Shown piece after piece: positions 9,675 through 21,086 of a DNA stretch of 64,000 nucleotides. Made by a program: the position numbers and the translations under genes. The stretch comes from Aurantiochytrium sp. KH105. Taxonomy: Eukaryota; Sar; Bigyra; Thraustochytrida; Thraustochytriidae. The notes below the pieces were generated by a model. The model was not told the origin of the DNA and made no database searches. It worked only from the letters and a program-made list of their open reading frames with translations. Numbering within the stretch: position 1 is the stretch's first letter; each line of letters begins with the position of its first letter. The stretch covers positions 1-64,000 of the forward strand of contig BGKB01000087.1 in the NCBI GenBank assembly GCA_003116975.1, read 5' to 3'.

Positions 9675-10943
9675 TCACAGGCGAGCGGTGGTCTGGCGGT
9701 CGGGAGGACCAGTGGCAAGGGAAACCTTGCGCTTGGGGCTCTTGGAAAGCCACTCGGTAGGGCGCTTGTAAATACCGACGACAGCGGCGCCACCGAGACC
9801 AAGATTATGGGTCATACCAATCTTGGCATCCTTGACTTGGCGATCTGCAGCTTCGCCACGAAGCTGCCATGAGATCTCGCAGCATTGCGCAAGACCCGTG
9901 GCGCCCAGTGGGTGACCCTTGGAAATAAGACCGCCACTCGGCTGGCAGACGACCTGGCCACCATAGTCATTGGCGCCAGACTGCACAAAGTCTTCCGCCT
10001 TGCCCTCCGGGCAGAAGCGCAAGGCCTCGTAGGTGATGAGCTCGTTGGCCGAAAAGCAATCGTGGAGCTCGCAAACATTGACATCGCTTGGCGACACGCC
10101 AGCAGCCTTGTAAGCGGCGTCAGCAGCGTTCCGGCTCATGTCGAAACCGACAATCTTCATCATGCTGCCCGACTCAAAGACGTCCTTGGCGTCGGTGGCC
10201 ATGCTCATGCCCACAATCTCAACCGCCTGGCCCTCGAGACCATGCTTCTTGACAAAGTCTTCCGAGGCCACAATCACGGACGCAGCACCGTCCGAAGTAG
10301 GGCAGCACTGCAGCTTGGTCAAAGGGCCATACACTTGCGGGCTCTTCATAATTTGGTCCAGCGAGTATTCGTCCATGAACTGCGAGTACGGGTTGCGAGT
10401 GCTGTTCTTATGGTTCTTGTACGCAATCTTGGCAAAGGTTTCCGGTTTGGTCCCGTAGCGCTCGGCGTGCTCCTTGCCGGCGTTGCCAAACATTTGAGCA
10501 GCAGGAGGCGCCGGCGCAAACTCGTGCAGCTCCATCATCTTCATCATGTGCTTGTCCATCGGGTTTGTTCGGTCCTGGAAGTTGGACCCAAGCGACCCGC
10601 GCTGCATTTTTTCAAATCCAAGCGTCATGACGCACTCCGAGAGGCCGCCTTCGACGAACTGCTTGGCCATGAAAAGCGCCGAGCTTCCGGAAGCACAATT
10701 GTTGTTCACATTGTAAATGGGCACGCCCGACAGACCAATCTCGTACACGGCTCGCTGTCCGCACGTCGAGTCGCCGTAGCAGTACGAGGTCACCACTTGG
10801 TCCACGGCATCGTACTCGACGCCCGCATCTTCGAGCGCACGCCGTCCCGCCTTGGCGGCGAACTCCGGGTAATCGTCGTCCCCAGCACCGGGTTTCTCAA
10901 AGGCCGTCATGCCCACGCCAACGACAAACACGCGTCGTCCCAT
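9675..10943 (-). CDS. Peroxisomal SCPx-type 3-ketoacyl-CoA thiolase
   Basis: Thiolase of the sterol carrier protein X family, which cleaves 3-oxoacyl-CoA (especially branched-chain or sterol side-chain intermediates) with CoA in peroxisomal beta-oxidation. 422 aa from the ATG at 10943 ([18 protein letters not shown]). An upstream extension is open but Lys/Arg-rich without an ATG upstream. The acyl-accepting cysteine lies in NNNCASGSS (Cys83), the loop [10 protein letters not shown] is characteristic of the SCPx clade, and the catalytic His is in GHPLGATG (His344). No SCP2 lipid-transfer domain follows. The protein instead ends in ARL, which fits the peroxisomal PTS1 consensus. A single-domain thiolase with PTS1 matches the form found in many protists. 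Single exon, convergent with the preceding gene. Confidence 0.92.
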   Translation of the reverse strand: MGRRVFVVGVGMTAFEKPGAGDDDYPEFAAKAGRRALEDAGVEYDAVDQVVTSYCYGDSTCGQRAVYEIGLSGVPIYNVNNNCASGSSALFMAKQFVEGGLSECVMTLGFEKMQRGSLGSNFQDRTNPMDKHMMKMMELHEFAPAPPAAQMFGNAGKEHAERYGTKPETFAKIAYKNHKNSTRNPYSQFMDEYSLDQIMKSPQVYGPLTKLQCCPTSDGAASVIVASEDFVKKHGLEGQAVEIVGMSMATDAKDVFESGSMMKIVGFDMSRNAADAAYKAAGVSPSDVNVCELHDCFSANELITYEALRFCPEGKAEDFVQSGANDYGGQVVCQPSGGLISKGHPLGATGLAQCCEISWQLRGEAADRQVKDAKIGMTHNLGLGGAAVVGIYKRPTEWLSKSPKRKVSLATGPPDRQTTARL

Positions 10944-11410
10944 CGTTCCTTGCACGCTTTTCTTCACTCTCTTGCGTCGCGCCGCGTCCACCGCTCTCGA
11001 CCCTCTGGCTGCGAGCTCTTCTTCTTCTTCTTGACGCTGTCCCGCGGACTACTTTTGGGTTTGGTGCACATCCATTTTGGGCCGTAGTATACATGGTAGT
11101 ACTTACTTCTAAACTAAGCCTAGACCTCGGCTACCAAGAAAAAGGTCCCACGCAATCATACGCGTAACCCGAGGCAAGAGAAGGTTGAGCAATCAGGCGA
11201 ATCGTGGCTCGGACTGGTGTATACAGGCCGCCGCGCGATCAAGCTCGCAGCGCGCAAAGAGGACAACGAGCCTGCTATGAAAGAAAAGGCAACGCGTGCA
11301 TGTTTTTTCCCCTTTGGAGGACTCTGGCAAAGTGCGCGTGAAATGAGCACGCGCATTCATGTGTATATAGTATACATTTCGTGATCAAAAAGGTATTAGT
11401 AGGCTTAAAC
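10944..11410. other. Intergenic spacer
   Basis: Tail-to-head spacer between YL1 (ends at 11411) and the thiolase start, both on the minus strand. Contains short palindromic pieces such as atactatat near 11365 but no gene that I can support. Confidence 0.45.
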
Positions 11411-12610
11411 CTAGCTTTTCGGTTTGCTCGTACCAGCTGTAGCAGCGGCGGCGGCGGCAGCTGCTGCTGCCTTTGCCTCGCCCCGCAACACTTTAAAGGC
11501 CTCGACAGTCCGAAAGGGAATACCTGTGACCGGATCGCGATACTTTGCAGGAAGGCCAGTCACGCTACAAATGGGCTGTTCAGGACGAGGCTTTGGAGCA
11601 GCATTGATCGCAGAAGGCACACGGTCCACATAGGTAAAAGTGAGCGTTGACACGGGTGGCGGAACGGGACGATGATCCGCCCCGATCTTGACATTGCGCG
11701 CAGATGAATAGTAAATGATACGTTTGGAGGCCTGTTTGTCTGCGGCCTGTTTTTCGCGTTTCTTCTCTTCTTGTAAAATAAGCATGAGCTCAAGAGAACG
11801 CTTGTTCTTAATTTCCGTTCGCGCTGCCTCCTCGAGCAGTTCCTGTTGTGTGAGACGTACAAGCGGCTCGCGAGCCTTTGGCGGCGCAGCCTTGGCGCGT
11901 TCCGTGCGCTGCTTGCTCAGATTCTCTGTGGCTTTGCTCTGTTGTTTGGTGGTCTCTCGCACGCTACGCCGCCGCGGAATGGCAAGATTCCGCGGTCGAT
12001 CACCACTGGCCTCTGTGCGGGGTCGCTTTTTAGTCTTCGATTTGTCTGCAGCAACACTTTTTGATGTGGAAGAAGACGCCGTTTTGAGTGCTGGGTCGAC
12101 GTAGATACCTTTCCGTCGTTTGGCCTTTTCTCGGCGTCGGTCTTTCTTTTGTTGCTCCTCGTGATCGAGGGCTTGCTGAATGCGTTCGCGCTCCTCTTGC
12201 TCCTCGTCCACATCGCTAAAGTCTGAGTCTTCAATATCTTTCTTCTCGTCCGAATCATACTCATCCGAGAGAATGTCGTCGTCTTCCTCGAGTTCTCTCC
12301 ACGCGTCCTGATTCCAGAACTCTGCATCGGCTTCTGCAGCTTCGCCCACGAGATCGTTCATGCGTCTACCGCGCGTTGACCGCGCAGGCACCACATACTT
12401 TTCAGGCGTTTCTTCTTCTTCTTCTTCTTCCTTCTCATCCTCCTCAGCTTCGTCGTCTTTCTCTCCGTCGTCGTTATCGTCGTCCTTGTTGTTTTCGTCT
12501 TTATCATTGCTTGCATTTTGGTCATTCTTGTCGTGTTCGTCCTTCTGTTTTTCGCTTTCGTTTGGGCCATCTTCCACGTCCATGGCGTCTTCTTTATCTT
12601 GGGTCACCAT
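11411..12610 (-). CDS. VPS72: YL1/VPS72 subunit of SWR1/SRCAP chromatin remodeller
   Basis: Nuclear histone H2A.Z-H2B chaperone of the SWR1/SRCAP (and TIP60) complex, which helps exchange H2A for H2A.Z. 399 aa from the ATG at 12610. The N-terminus is a long Asp/Glu-rich stretch (residues about 20-75), followed by RSTRGRRMNDLV and an acidic FWNQ.AW.E segment typical of the YL1 N-terminal H2A.Z-binding region (about 75-150). A basic middle follows, and the diagnostic YL1_C domain sits near residues 330-375 (CSVTGLPAKYRDPVTG and FRTVEAFKVLR). An Ala run precedes the C-terminus. The frame is open above 12610 but starts without ATG and reads as UTR. Single exon, divergent from the discoidin-domain gene. 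Confidence 0.93.
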   Translation of the reverse strand: MVTQDKEDAMDVEDGPNESEKQKDEHDKNDQNASNDKDENNKDDDNDDGEKDDEAEEDEKEEEEEEETPEKYVVPARSTRGRRMNDLVGEAAEADAEFWNQDAWRELEEDDDILSDEYDSDEKKDIEDSDFSDVDEEQEERERIQQALDHEEQQKKDRRREKAKRRKGIYVDPALKTASSSTSKSVAADKSKTKKRPRTEASGDRPRNLAIPRRRSVRETTKQQSKATENLSKQRTERAKAAPPKAREPLVRLTQQELLEEAARTEIKNKRSLELMLILQEEKKREKQAADKQASKRIIYYSSARNVKIGADHRPVPPPVSTLTFTYVDRVPSAINAAPKPRPEQPICSVTGLPAKYRDPVTGIPFRTVEAFKVLRGEAKAAAAAAAAAATAGTSKPKS

Positions 12611-13642
12611 CGCGAGCAATGATCGCGCAGCAGCTAAGCAGGAGGCTCGCCGCCTGGCAAGGGCCTCGGCGCACGCCTGCGCAAGACACGGCGGCGCTTC
12701 TTCGTGCCCGCTCCAAGTCCCCCCCAACTGGCGGTCGTTGGGCCCCTTGACGCTGCGCTCTTGCAAGCACTGCTGCCCAGCCAAGAAACCGACCTCGCCG
12801 AATCAGACGGCCACGCCTCGGCGGCCCCGCCCGCGGCCGCCGCCGTCCTCACGCCCCGCCGCGTCTCTCGCGCGCAGCGTGCGCGCGCGCGACCTCGCCG
12901 TCGGGCTCCCGCCTCGCGCTTTGCTGTTTGTTTGTTTGTTTGTTTGTTTGTTTGTTTTGCGTTGTTTTGTTTGTTTGCCTCGACGTCCAGAGAAGGAACG
13001 CCCAAAAGAACAGAGAGAACGAAAATATCTTTTCAGCGCCTCGCCTCGCCTCGCTCCAGCTGCAGCTGCCTGCCGCCGGCGCGCGTGCCGCGCCCCGCCT
13101 TCCTCGAGCGGGCGCGGGCCCGTCGGGCGCCCGGCGGCCGCCCCGCGCGCTGCCTCCCCCTGCGCGGCGACGCGGGGGCGGAGCGAGCGAGCGAGGGGGG
13201 AGGGGGGTCTCTCGCGGCGGCACGGAGCGCAGCAGCAGCAGCAGCAGCAGAGCTCGTCCGTGTGAACGTGCTCGCGAGCGCCGCAAAAAAAACAAAAAAA
13301 CTAACTTTTTTTATTTGTGTTGTGCACGCACGTCTGGCGGGCGCACTTGCAGCGGGCAAGCAGCACTTGCGCGGGGCGGTATAAGCGACTTAATTTAAGT
13401 GAGGAATCCCTTCTTCAACTTTTGCTGTTGACCTCGATTTGCCTTTGCTTTCTTTTGTCGAGCAGAGCAGAGCAGAGCAGAGCAGAGCAGAGTCACTTGG
13501 CGTGGCGCGCCCGAGGCTTGCCAGGCTGCCTGCCTGCCTGCGCGGAGCGGGCGGAGCCGCACGGCCCAGCGCAGCGCGGCGGAGCGGAGCGGGCGGTCGC
13601 GGAGCGGAGCCGAGCCCGCGCGCGCCGATCAAAGGACGTGCG
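12611..13642. other. Divergent promoter region with microsatellites
   Basis: About 1 kb between two head-to-head genes. Contains (tttg)n at about 12922-12956, (agc)n near 13231-13251, and a pentanucleotide (agagc)n array at about 13461-13492. Open frames here are Pro/Arg/Ala-rich on every strand and show no family motif, so none is called. Confidence 0.55.
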
Positions 13643-15520
13643 ATGGAGCAGGAGCTCGGCGGGAACGGGTACATGGTGCCGCCACCACCGCCCGATGACC
13701 CGCCTCCCTCGGCCTCGGCGAGCGGCGGCGGCGGCGGCGGCAGCGGCGGCGGGGCCGGCGGCGTGCACGCCAGCAGCTCCGGTGCCAGCCCGAGATATAC
13801 CGGGAGCGGGTCGGCAGGGAGCTCGCCGAGATATCAAGACTACGGCGGCAACAATTATAGCAGCAACAGCAGCAGCAGCAACAACAACAACAATAACAAC
13901 ATCGCCGGCGAGCAGTACCAAGGCGCCGGATATGGAAACTCGATGAGTGCCATGACTCGCGCCAAGGAGAAAAAGGAGCGAGCAGCGGAGAAAGACCTTC
14001 GTATGGTTGCCGAGACACTCAGCAAGACTGGCAAGGTTCTGAACGCTGGACTCGCACAGGCAAATGAGCAGGGCCAGCGCCTGCGTGGCGCCATCGCCCG
14101 TCTCGAGCGCGGTCGCGAATGGAGCTCTGCTGAGCGCACGCGCGCGCAAGAGGAAATCAAGGCGTACTTTCACAACCTCCACGAAGTCCTGCGCGCAAAG
14201 GAAGCCGAGCTCCTTCGTGACTGCAAGGGCGTTTACGAGGTGCAAGACGACGATCAAAATGGTCGCCTCGAAGAACTCGTGCACGAGGGTCAGCGTCTGT
14301 CCAAAGCGTGCGCGGCAATCCAGGGTCTCAACGAAGGCACGGGCAATGCCACCTTGGGAGCGCTCAATGAGCCGCTCAATGCACTTCTCGAAGCCCTCGA
14401 ATCTTCGGCCCAAGCCATTGAGCGTGAGGATGACCTGGCACAGCAGGATGCTGCACGCTTTTCCGGCTCGGGAGACGCCACAGAGGGCACTGTGGTGGTC
14501 CCTGGCGGCGGCGAGGACCGCGGCGTCAAGTTCTATTTTTGCCAAGACAAGGAGATTCAGCGTGCCATTGAAGGCATCGAAATGGTGCACTTTGATCAGG
14601 CCGCTCCTCCCGTAGTGCTCGTGGGAACGCCCGCGGCAGTCGATGAGGAGGCGCAACGCCGACGTCTCCTCCGCGATGGCAGTGCAGGTGCAAGTGGCGC
14701 CAACGGCTCGAACTTTGCCTCGCGAGCTGGCGGCCAAGGTGGCGCGAGCCCGCGCAGTAATGGAGATCCCGTTGGCGGCTTTGCTGGGCTCGGAATCGAC
14801 GGCGGTGCGAGCGCGCTCGGCACTCCTTACTCACACGCGCAGCAGCGCCATCATGCGCAACAGCAAGGCATTCCCAGCGCCTCGCCCCGAAGGTTCAGCG
14901 GTGAGATGGACAACAATGGGGCCGCGGATGGTGGACACGCGCACACCTACAAAATCAAGGCCGTCATTCCTTTTGAGGATGACGAAGACCAACGTGGAGT
15001 CGTGCACTATTTGGGCACGCGGGGCAACACGCAGGTGTTTTCGAACCCTGCCCTCTTTTCACCCGACGACCCGTTTTTGATCGTGCTTCGTGCCAGCTCC
15101 CGCATCGAAGGTGATCTCGCTAGTCTCTCTGCCTTTAAGCACCATGACGGAGCCTTTTTCGAGACGGATTCCGCTCTTTCGAGCTGGGTGTCCGTCGAGC
15201 TGCCGAGTCCCATGGCCCCTTCCCACTATACTTTGGGGTACTATGTCAATGGCCAGGATCACATTCCTCGCAATTGGGTTTTGCAAGGCAGCAAGGACAA
15301 CACCAACTGGGCGACCCTCAAGGTTCACGAGAATGATACCGCCCTCGACGGCAAGATGCATCTGGCGACCTGGCGTGTTCCCGAGCGGGCTGTGTCCCAG
15401 GCGGGGCCCTTTCGCTTTTTCCGCGTTATGCAGACAGGCCCGACATCGACGGGCACCATGTTTCTCGTCCTTAGCTTTCTCGAGCTCTACGGCACGCTCT
15501 TCACGGAGGCTGAGGCGTAG
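13643..15520 (+). CDS. Coiled-coil protein with C-terminal discoidin-like (F5/8 type C) domain
   Basis: 625 aa from the ATG at 13643 (upstream codons have no ATG). Residues 1-95 are low complexity: Pro, Gly, Ser and Asn runs (MVPPPPPDD, then poly-G and poly-N). Residues about 105-290 form a long charged helical region resembling B-box coiled coils (AEKDLRMVAETLSKTGK). A second disordered part follows. The C-terminal 190 residues (about 435-625) read as the F5/8C-like domain often seen in protist and BTB/HECT-type proteins: the RGVVHYLGTRGNTQVFSNP start, RNWVLQGSKDNTNW, and FRFFRVMQTGPTS leading to LSFLELYGTL. This fold usually binds protein or lipid ligands. No E3 or kinase domain accompanies it, so I infer a scaffold function only. 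Confidence 0.82.
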   Translation: MEQELGGNGYMVPPPPPDDPPPSASASGGGGGGSGGGAGGVHASSSGASPRYTGSGSAGSSPRYQDYGGNNYSSNSSSSNNNNNNNIAGEQYQGAGYGNSMSAMTRAKEKKERAAEKDLRMVAETLSKTGKVLNAGLAQANEQGQRLRGAIARLERGREWSSAERTRAQEEIKAYFHNLHEVLRAKEAELLRDCKGVYEVQDDDQNGRLEELVHEGQRLSKACAAIQGLNEGTGNATLGALNEPLNALLEALESSAQAIEREDDLAQQDAARFSGSGDATEGTVVVPGGGEDRGVKFYFCQDKEIQRAIEGIEMVHFDQAAPPVVLVGTPAAVDEEAQRRRLLRDGSAGASGANGSNFASRAGGQGGASPRSNGDPVGGFAGLGIDGGASALGTPYSHAQQRHHAQQQGIPSASPRRFSGEMDNNGAADGGHAHTYKIKAVIPFEDDEDQRGVVHYLGTRGNTQVFSNPALFSPDDPFLIVLRASSRIEGDLASLSAFKHHDGAFFETDSALSSWVSVELPSPMAPSHYTLGYYVNGQDHIPRNWVLQGSKDNTNWATLKVHENDTALDGKMHLATWRVPERAVSQAGPFRFFRVMQTGPTSTGTMFLVLSFLELYGTLFTEAEA

Positions 15521-16485
15521 AGACTGTGTCGAGATTGATGAGTGCTTTTCTTCATCCTCTTTTTACCCCATCCGACTTATAAGAATAGCTCTTGCTCGTG
15601 TTGCTTCGAAGATCTTGTTGTGCTCTTTTGAGGGTCTGCGTGCTTTGGCCACTCTCCAAGTCCTTTTCCTCAGAGTTTGCTTTGGCACATACTACACGTT
15701 AAGGTCGAAATTTGGCCCGGATGTAAATTCTTCAGCGAGTGGGCGCACATGGCTAATCTTGAGTGAGGGTAATAAGCGAGAGCGAAAGCGACGCGTAGCT
15801 CGGCCTTTCCTGAAAAGTTTTCTCTTGCCATCACTTGTGAAATCTTAGTTAATTGCCCGCATGTGCTCATCATTTTGCAAACTGTGTTTTTCTCTCTGGT
15901 AGCTGCTGCTGACATCGTTCAAGCCAAGAGCATCCTTTTCAACGTTGCTTCTTTCGCCATTCGAGAGGGGGGCAAGTTGAATGAACGAAACAAGGTCCAA
16001 ACTCACTCTTCTCCAGCCCTCTCAAAAAACGTCGCAAGCAGAAGGCAAGCCACCCTTGCAAAAGGCGTCGCCGCGGGCGTGGCGTGCTGCCTGCGCCAAA
16101 ACGAGCAAGCCTTACAAGACTGGCATGAAGGAAAACCAAGTTGAGCCAAGAACGAGAAACAAAGAAACAACTTGAAACAAACAAACAAACAAACAAACAA
16201 CTTGAGAAACAAACGAGCTCGAAGCCGAGGAGGCCTCGCGCGCGGCGCCCCGGCGGCCCCGGGCAGCGAGCGTCCAGGCGGAGGCCCGCGCCGCGGAGGC
16301 CCGCGCAGCGCAGAGCGGGCAGCGCCGAGCGGGAGCAGCGATCCGACTTGGCGCGAAGAAGAAGCGGCAGCAGCAGCAGAAGGAGAACAAGAGCACGAGC
16401 ACGAGCAAGAGCAAGAGCGCGAGGGGAGAGCCCCCTTGCGGCTCGCGCGCGCGCGGCGGGCGGGGGAAAAAGAAGGGGCGGGACG
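15521..16485. other. Intergenic, 5' region of Hsp70-C2 gene
   Basis: Head-to-tail spacer. Contains (aaac)n at about 16172-16205 and a GC- then GA-rich 5' UTR (agcacgagcacgagcaagagc around 16390). Weak open frames show no recognisable protein. Confidence 0.5.
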
Positions 16486-18057
16486 ATGGAGGCGCGACTC
16501 CGTGCGCTGGGGAGCATGCGGCGGAAGCGCGTGGCGCTGGGCATCGATTTGGGCTCGGACTTTGTCCGGGCCTGCGTCTGGTCTGGGTCCAGGAAACGTG
16601 CCCAAGTGCTCGCGCTCAAACGGGCCAAAGGTGGCGCCAGCGAGGAGTACGCCGTGGCAGGGCCCGGCATCGCATTTTTACACGCAGACATTGACGACCT
16701 CGGCGAAAACGCCTGGGAACGATTGCGAGAAGAGTTCGTGGCGAAATGCGCCGCCATCTTTGCGCAGGTACGGAGCGCCGTGGCTTCACACTACAGTCGA
16801 GATGCCGAGTCGCTCGAATTCTCCAAAGTCGTCGTCACGACGTCAAGCAGCGAGTCATACTATCGTATGGCCATCGAAGACGCAGCGTCAAAGTGTGGGG
16901 CCAACTTTGCCGTCACCCACTTTATCACAACACCGCTGGCCGTTTGTCTGGGTGAGTGGGCCTACCAATTGGCAGGCCACAAGGCCTCGACGCCCTCGTC
17001 TTCCTCATCTGCACCGCATGTAAACACGAATGCAGCGGCATCATCGCCATCTCATTCTGCATCTGCGCAGTCATCATCACTTTCTTCGTCGCCATCAGCA
17101 CGGGCGTTGACGAGCGCAAGGCCCTCACAGACATTGGCAGCCTCTGCGGGGGTAGAAGCTGCGGCGCGCGAGCACGAACTTGTGAGTGAAGCTCGGGGTG
17201 CAATTGAAGTTTCCGGCTCGTCCTCACAAACCAGTCTTGGGGCTGAACAACAACGCACAGATTCACGGCGAAAGCTGTCTCGCGGAGATCCATCCATGCG
17301 AGGAAGCGCTTCAACGCCGAACCTTCTTGGCATGTCCCTCGCCTCTCCTTCTTCTTCAACGGCATCCTCATCCTCAAGAACGAGCTCCTCGTATGGGACT
17401 CGTGTGCGCAAAGTGCTAGTCGTCGACGTTGGTGCTGGTGCGACTCGCGTTGGCCTTGTACAGATCAGCTGCGCGGGCTACCATGCGCAAGAAGTATTCG
17501 CGAGCTTGTCAACTCTATCCACCAAGCTCGTCACGAATGCGGCCTTTATTGCAGCCGTCAGCGACGCGCTTGTGCGTCAGCGACGCTCCAGAGGTGAAGA
17601 CATTAACGTTGGCAACCCGGAGATTGAAGAGGAAAGCCGACGCTTGTGCTTCGACTTGCTTGATCAGGCAGCAAAGGTGGACCCTCGCTCCACGGACCCC
17701 CAGGTGCGGCGTCTGGGGCAGCAACTCGAGTGGTTCAAGCGTGTCAATCAGCACCTCTATGAAACGTTGGCATCTGTTATCAAGGAGGTCTTGGGCTCTA
17801 GCGAGGTCGTTTTGGACAAGATGGTCGTTGTTGGCGGTGGCGTTCAGCTTCCTGGCGTATACAAAGCCATTCTTGGAGCCGTCAAGGCATCCGGCGCACA
17901 AGTCTTTTATCCGAAATGGACCCCAAATCTTCATATCGCTGCATTGGGGGCCGCAGTCCAGGCTGGTGTGCTGCGTGGTGACAAAGGCAACAACATGGTG
18001 GTCTCCAAGGACATCAACACGAATGCTCTTTATTTGGAAATCGCCAACGTCTGCAAT

Positions 18058-18108
<51 letters not shown>

Positions 18109-20025
18109 CAACAACAACAAGAGCGAGACCAACCAAAGCAAGAGACTGCTTCAGAGAAAAAGTCGAGTACGACCTTGGACCAAAAGGCCTTTGAAAGCTT
18201 TCCCGAAACCTCGAGCGCACCTTCGGCGGGCGCAAACGAGCATGCCAAGGAGGCAGTGCCTGGCAAAGGCGCCGCAGTGCATACGTCAAGCCCTCGCTCA
18301 AGTCCACGTGCAGGGGGTGGGGAGAAGGCAGGTGCAAAGCAGACAGCGACCAATGACAAGCTCTTTGCCGGATCATGCGCGGGGCGCGCACATCCAGAGG
18401 CGGTGCGACGGTCCGTCCTCGTCCGCCGAAACGCACCATTGCCAATAGGCAGCAACAGCAAAGTTGACCTGGAATCAGGCGTCAGAGTTCGGCTCTTGGA
18501 GGAGTTCTCTGCACATTATGGAGAGCGCCCGCGACGATTCGCCGTCGTTGCCGAATTGATCGTCGAGAATAGCGGCACGTACAAGCTCATTGTGCGCAAA
18601 TTCGAAAATGGACCGCGCATCAGTCTTCACTTGCTTGGTCGCAACGGCAAGGAGTGGGTCTGCTCGGATCGCCATTTCCGGGACGCCCTTGTTCGCCAAG
18701 CCTTTCAGCGGCAGCGGCGACTAACGCCTCTCTTCCCTGCGCGCAATGTGTCCGTGTGGCCCGTCGACTCGTTAGAGGAGGAGGCGGTGCACACTGTGAA
18801 GACAAACATTATTCACGTGGTGCGTGCAACGGGACTTGCGCGCGCCGATCGCTTTGGGCGTTCCGATCCGTATTGTGTTATTTCGCTCAATGGAAGCCGA
18901 CTTGGCCATACGCATGTGGAGCGTCGCACACTCGAGCCAGAGTGGAACCAAAAGCTGTACCTCGGTTTTCCGAGTGCTATTCAAGACGATGACAAGCTCA
19001 CTTTGGACGTTTTTGACCATGACATGTTCTCTACGGACGACTTTCTAGGCCGTGTCACCATCTCGGGTGAGCAGATGCGCGCAATGCCGCTCAAGACCGA
19101 GCAATGGTTTACCTTGGAACACAGAGAGGACCTCTCGCGTCGGCGACAACGTTTCGTGCAAGGCAAGCTGGCCGTACGATTGCTGCAACACGAGTTTCGC
19201 TTGACAGAGAGCCTCATGGACTTTCAACGCTTGGTCCGTCTTCAAGACAACAAGAAGAAAAAGAAAAAGGCCAAGGATGAAAAGGGTGCATCCGCAGCGA
19301 TCTCATCCTTGAATGGATCGGGTAGCACGGGTACCGGACCATCTCCCGCTTCGTCGACATCTGACCCTACGGCGACGCAAGGGACCTACGCACGCCCTCC
19401 GAGCACAGCGGCTCCCGTTTCTTCCCTCATGTCCTCGGCATCCTCAGCGGTTGCACGTGCGCGGCGTCCCCGGGTCAGTTCCATGTCCTCTCCGCGCCTC
19501 AATGTCTTTTCACGTTCATCGGACAGCAACGAGAGCGCACCAGACGTACTCGCCTCGGGCTCTGTGCGTAATCTGAGCGACGAGGCATTGACACGAACAG
19601 ATGGCGCTGGCAAAGACGATCAAGTGGGGAGCGCTTCTGCTGTCGACCTTGTTCGCGCCGATGCAAGCGATGCATGCGAGGATGGAGACGTCTGTGATAA
19701 TGACGATGATGACGACGATGATGATGATGATGAAGAGGACGAGGACGATGATGAGGATGAGTACGAGGACGAGGATGACGACAGCTCAGGACTTGGGTCC
19801 GATGGCTTCCACATGACGAGAGACGAGCTGCGTGTGCGTTGGCGCGTGCTAAGCGGTAATGTGCCGCCACTCGCGGGAGCAGTCTTTAGTGATCCAAAGC
19901 TTGCTTCGGCCCAGGCTGCGATTTCAAACGTGATAAACAATACGAATGGGCCCAACAAAGTCAAAAACAACAACACCATCATCGTGAACAACGACAACAA
20001 CAACAGCACCACCACCACCACTACC

Positions 20026-20056
<31 letters not shown>

Positions 20057-20097
20057 CCAACAACAACAACACTTTTAGCAACGCAAAGGCGACATAG
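16486..20097 (+). CDS. Hsp70-like ATPase domain fused to a C2 domain
   Basis: 1203 aa, single exon, start at 16486 (the upstream frame has no ATG). Residues about 15-480 read as an Hsp70-type actin-fold ATPase: phosphate-1 loop GIDLGSDFV, the VVVTTSSSESYYRMA segment matching the Hsp70 VPA-F-D-QR region, a 130-residue Ser/Ala insert, phosphate-2 loop VVDVGAGATRVGL (about 310), and VVVGGGVQLPGV with the following LHIAALGAAVQAG adenosine motif (about 445-495). A run of 20 Gln follows (about 525-545). In place of a peptide-binding domain there is a C2 domain (about 770-880: VVRATGLARADRFGRSDPY, LEPEWNQ, DHDMFSTDDFLG) with Asp residues able to bind calcium. The tail has a Lys patch, a long Asp/Glu run (about 1070-1100) and poly-Asn. 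C2 would direct it to membranes. The Hsp70-C2 combination is not one I know from characterised chaperones. Confidence 0.85.
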
Positions 20098-20431
20098 CCC
20101 GCCTTTTTATTTTCCTTTTTGCTGAAAACGGAATTCTCCCGTGGCACATCTCTTATGCAATGTTGCGGTGCATCAAACATGTAGTAGGTTCACATGCGAC
20201 ATCGCATCCACTTCTTTTCCGAAAAACAATGACAAACAAGAATCAAATTCGAGCTTCTCTTTTGGTTTGCTTTTTCTCTTCTTGTCTACTCGCATTATTC
20301 ACCTCGACCTCAACACCGGTTGGCAGCGATTGCAGCCAGCCACAGCCAGCCAACCCGTGCCTCCGTCCACGAGCCCCGAAGTCATCCATCCAATCATCCG
20401 CATCGACCGGCCATTGCTGGCAGCGGCTGGT

Positions 20432-20472
<41 letters not shown>

Positions 20473-21086
20473 ACAAACTTGCCGAGAAAACATGCCACGT
20501 GCCAGACCCCGCCGCCACCACGGCGGTCGCGGTGTCGATTCTGATTTCGATATCGACGTCGACGCCGACATGCCTCGCGTCGACGGCGCAAACCGGCTGG
20601 ACCTGCGCTGCTGGCGCCCACGCCATGCAGTGCCGAGCCAAGCCGTGTCATGCATGCCATGGCTCCGCGAGCCCGGGCTTCCCGAGTCCGCAGCCGCTTC
20701 ACAAGGCAGACTTGTGACCCGGAGAGAGAGAGAGAAAGAAAGAAAGAAAGGAAGAAAGAAAGAAAGGGACTCGGAGGCGGTGAGACTCGCGCGCAAAGCA
20801 AACCGCCTTCGCGAGGGAGGCGAGGAAGAAAGACAACGCGCAGGCGCACGCAGCCCGACGGCGCGGCCCGCGACGCGCGGACGCAGACAGGCTCGCGCCC
20901 CTGCGCGCGACGCGCGCCGCGGACGAGGAGGTGGACGTCGTAGACGGAGGCGGAGGCGCAGAGGCGCTTTTGCGGCGACATTGGACATCGAAGAGGCGCC
21001 GGCGAAGCGCAGCTGCAGCAGCTTGCAGCTGGCAGAGGGGCTTTCCTTCTTGCGAGGCGTGACGCGACGGAAGCGGCGCCGTGGCC
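20098..21086. other. Intergenic with (ggct)n microsatellite
   Basis: Spacer between two plus-strand genes. Main features are a (ggct)n array at about 20426-20470 and a purine tract (gaaa/gaga repeats) at about 20720-20770, both in the probable promoter or 5' UTR of the MscS-type gene. No convincing gene. Confidence 0.55.

Noticed and set aside
9885-11087. 400-codon plus-strand frame
   Set aside because: Antisense shadow of the thiolase gene; no family motif.
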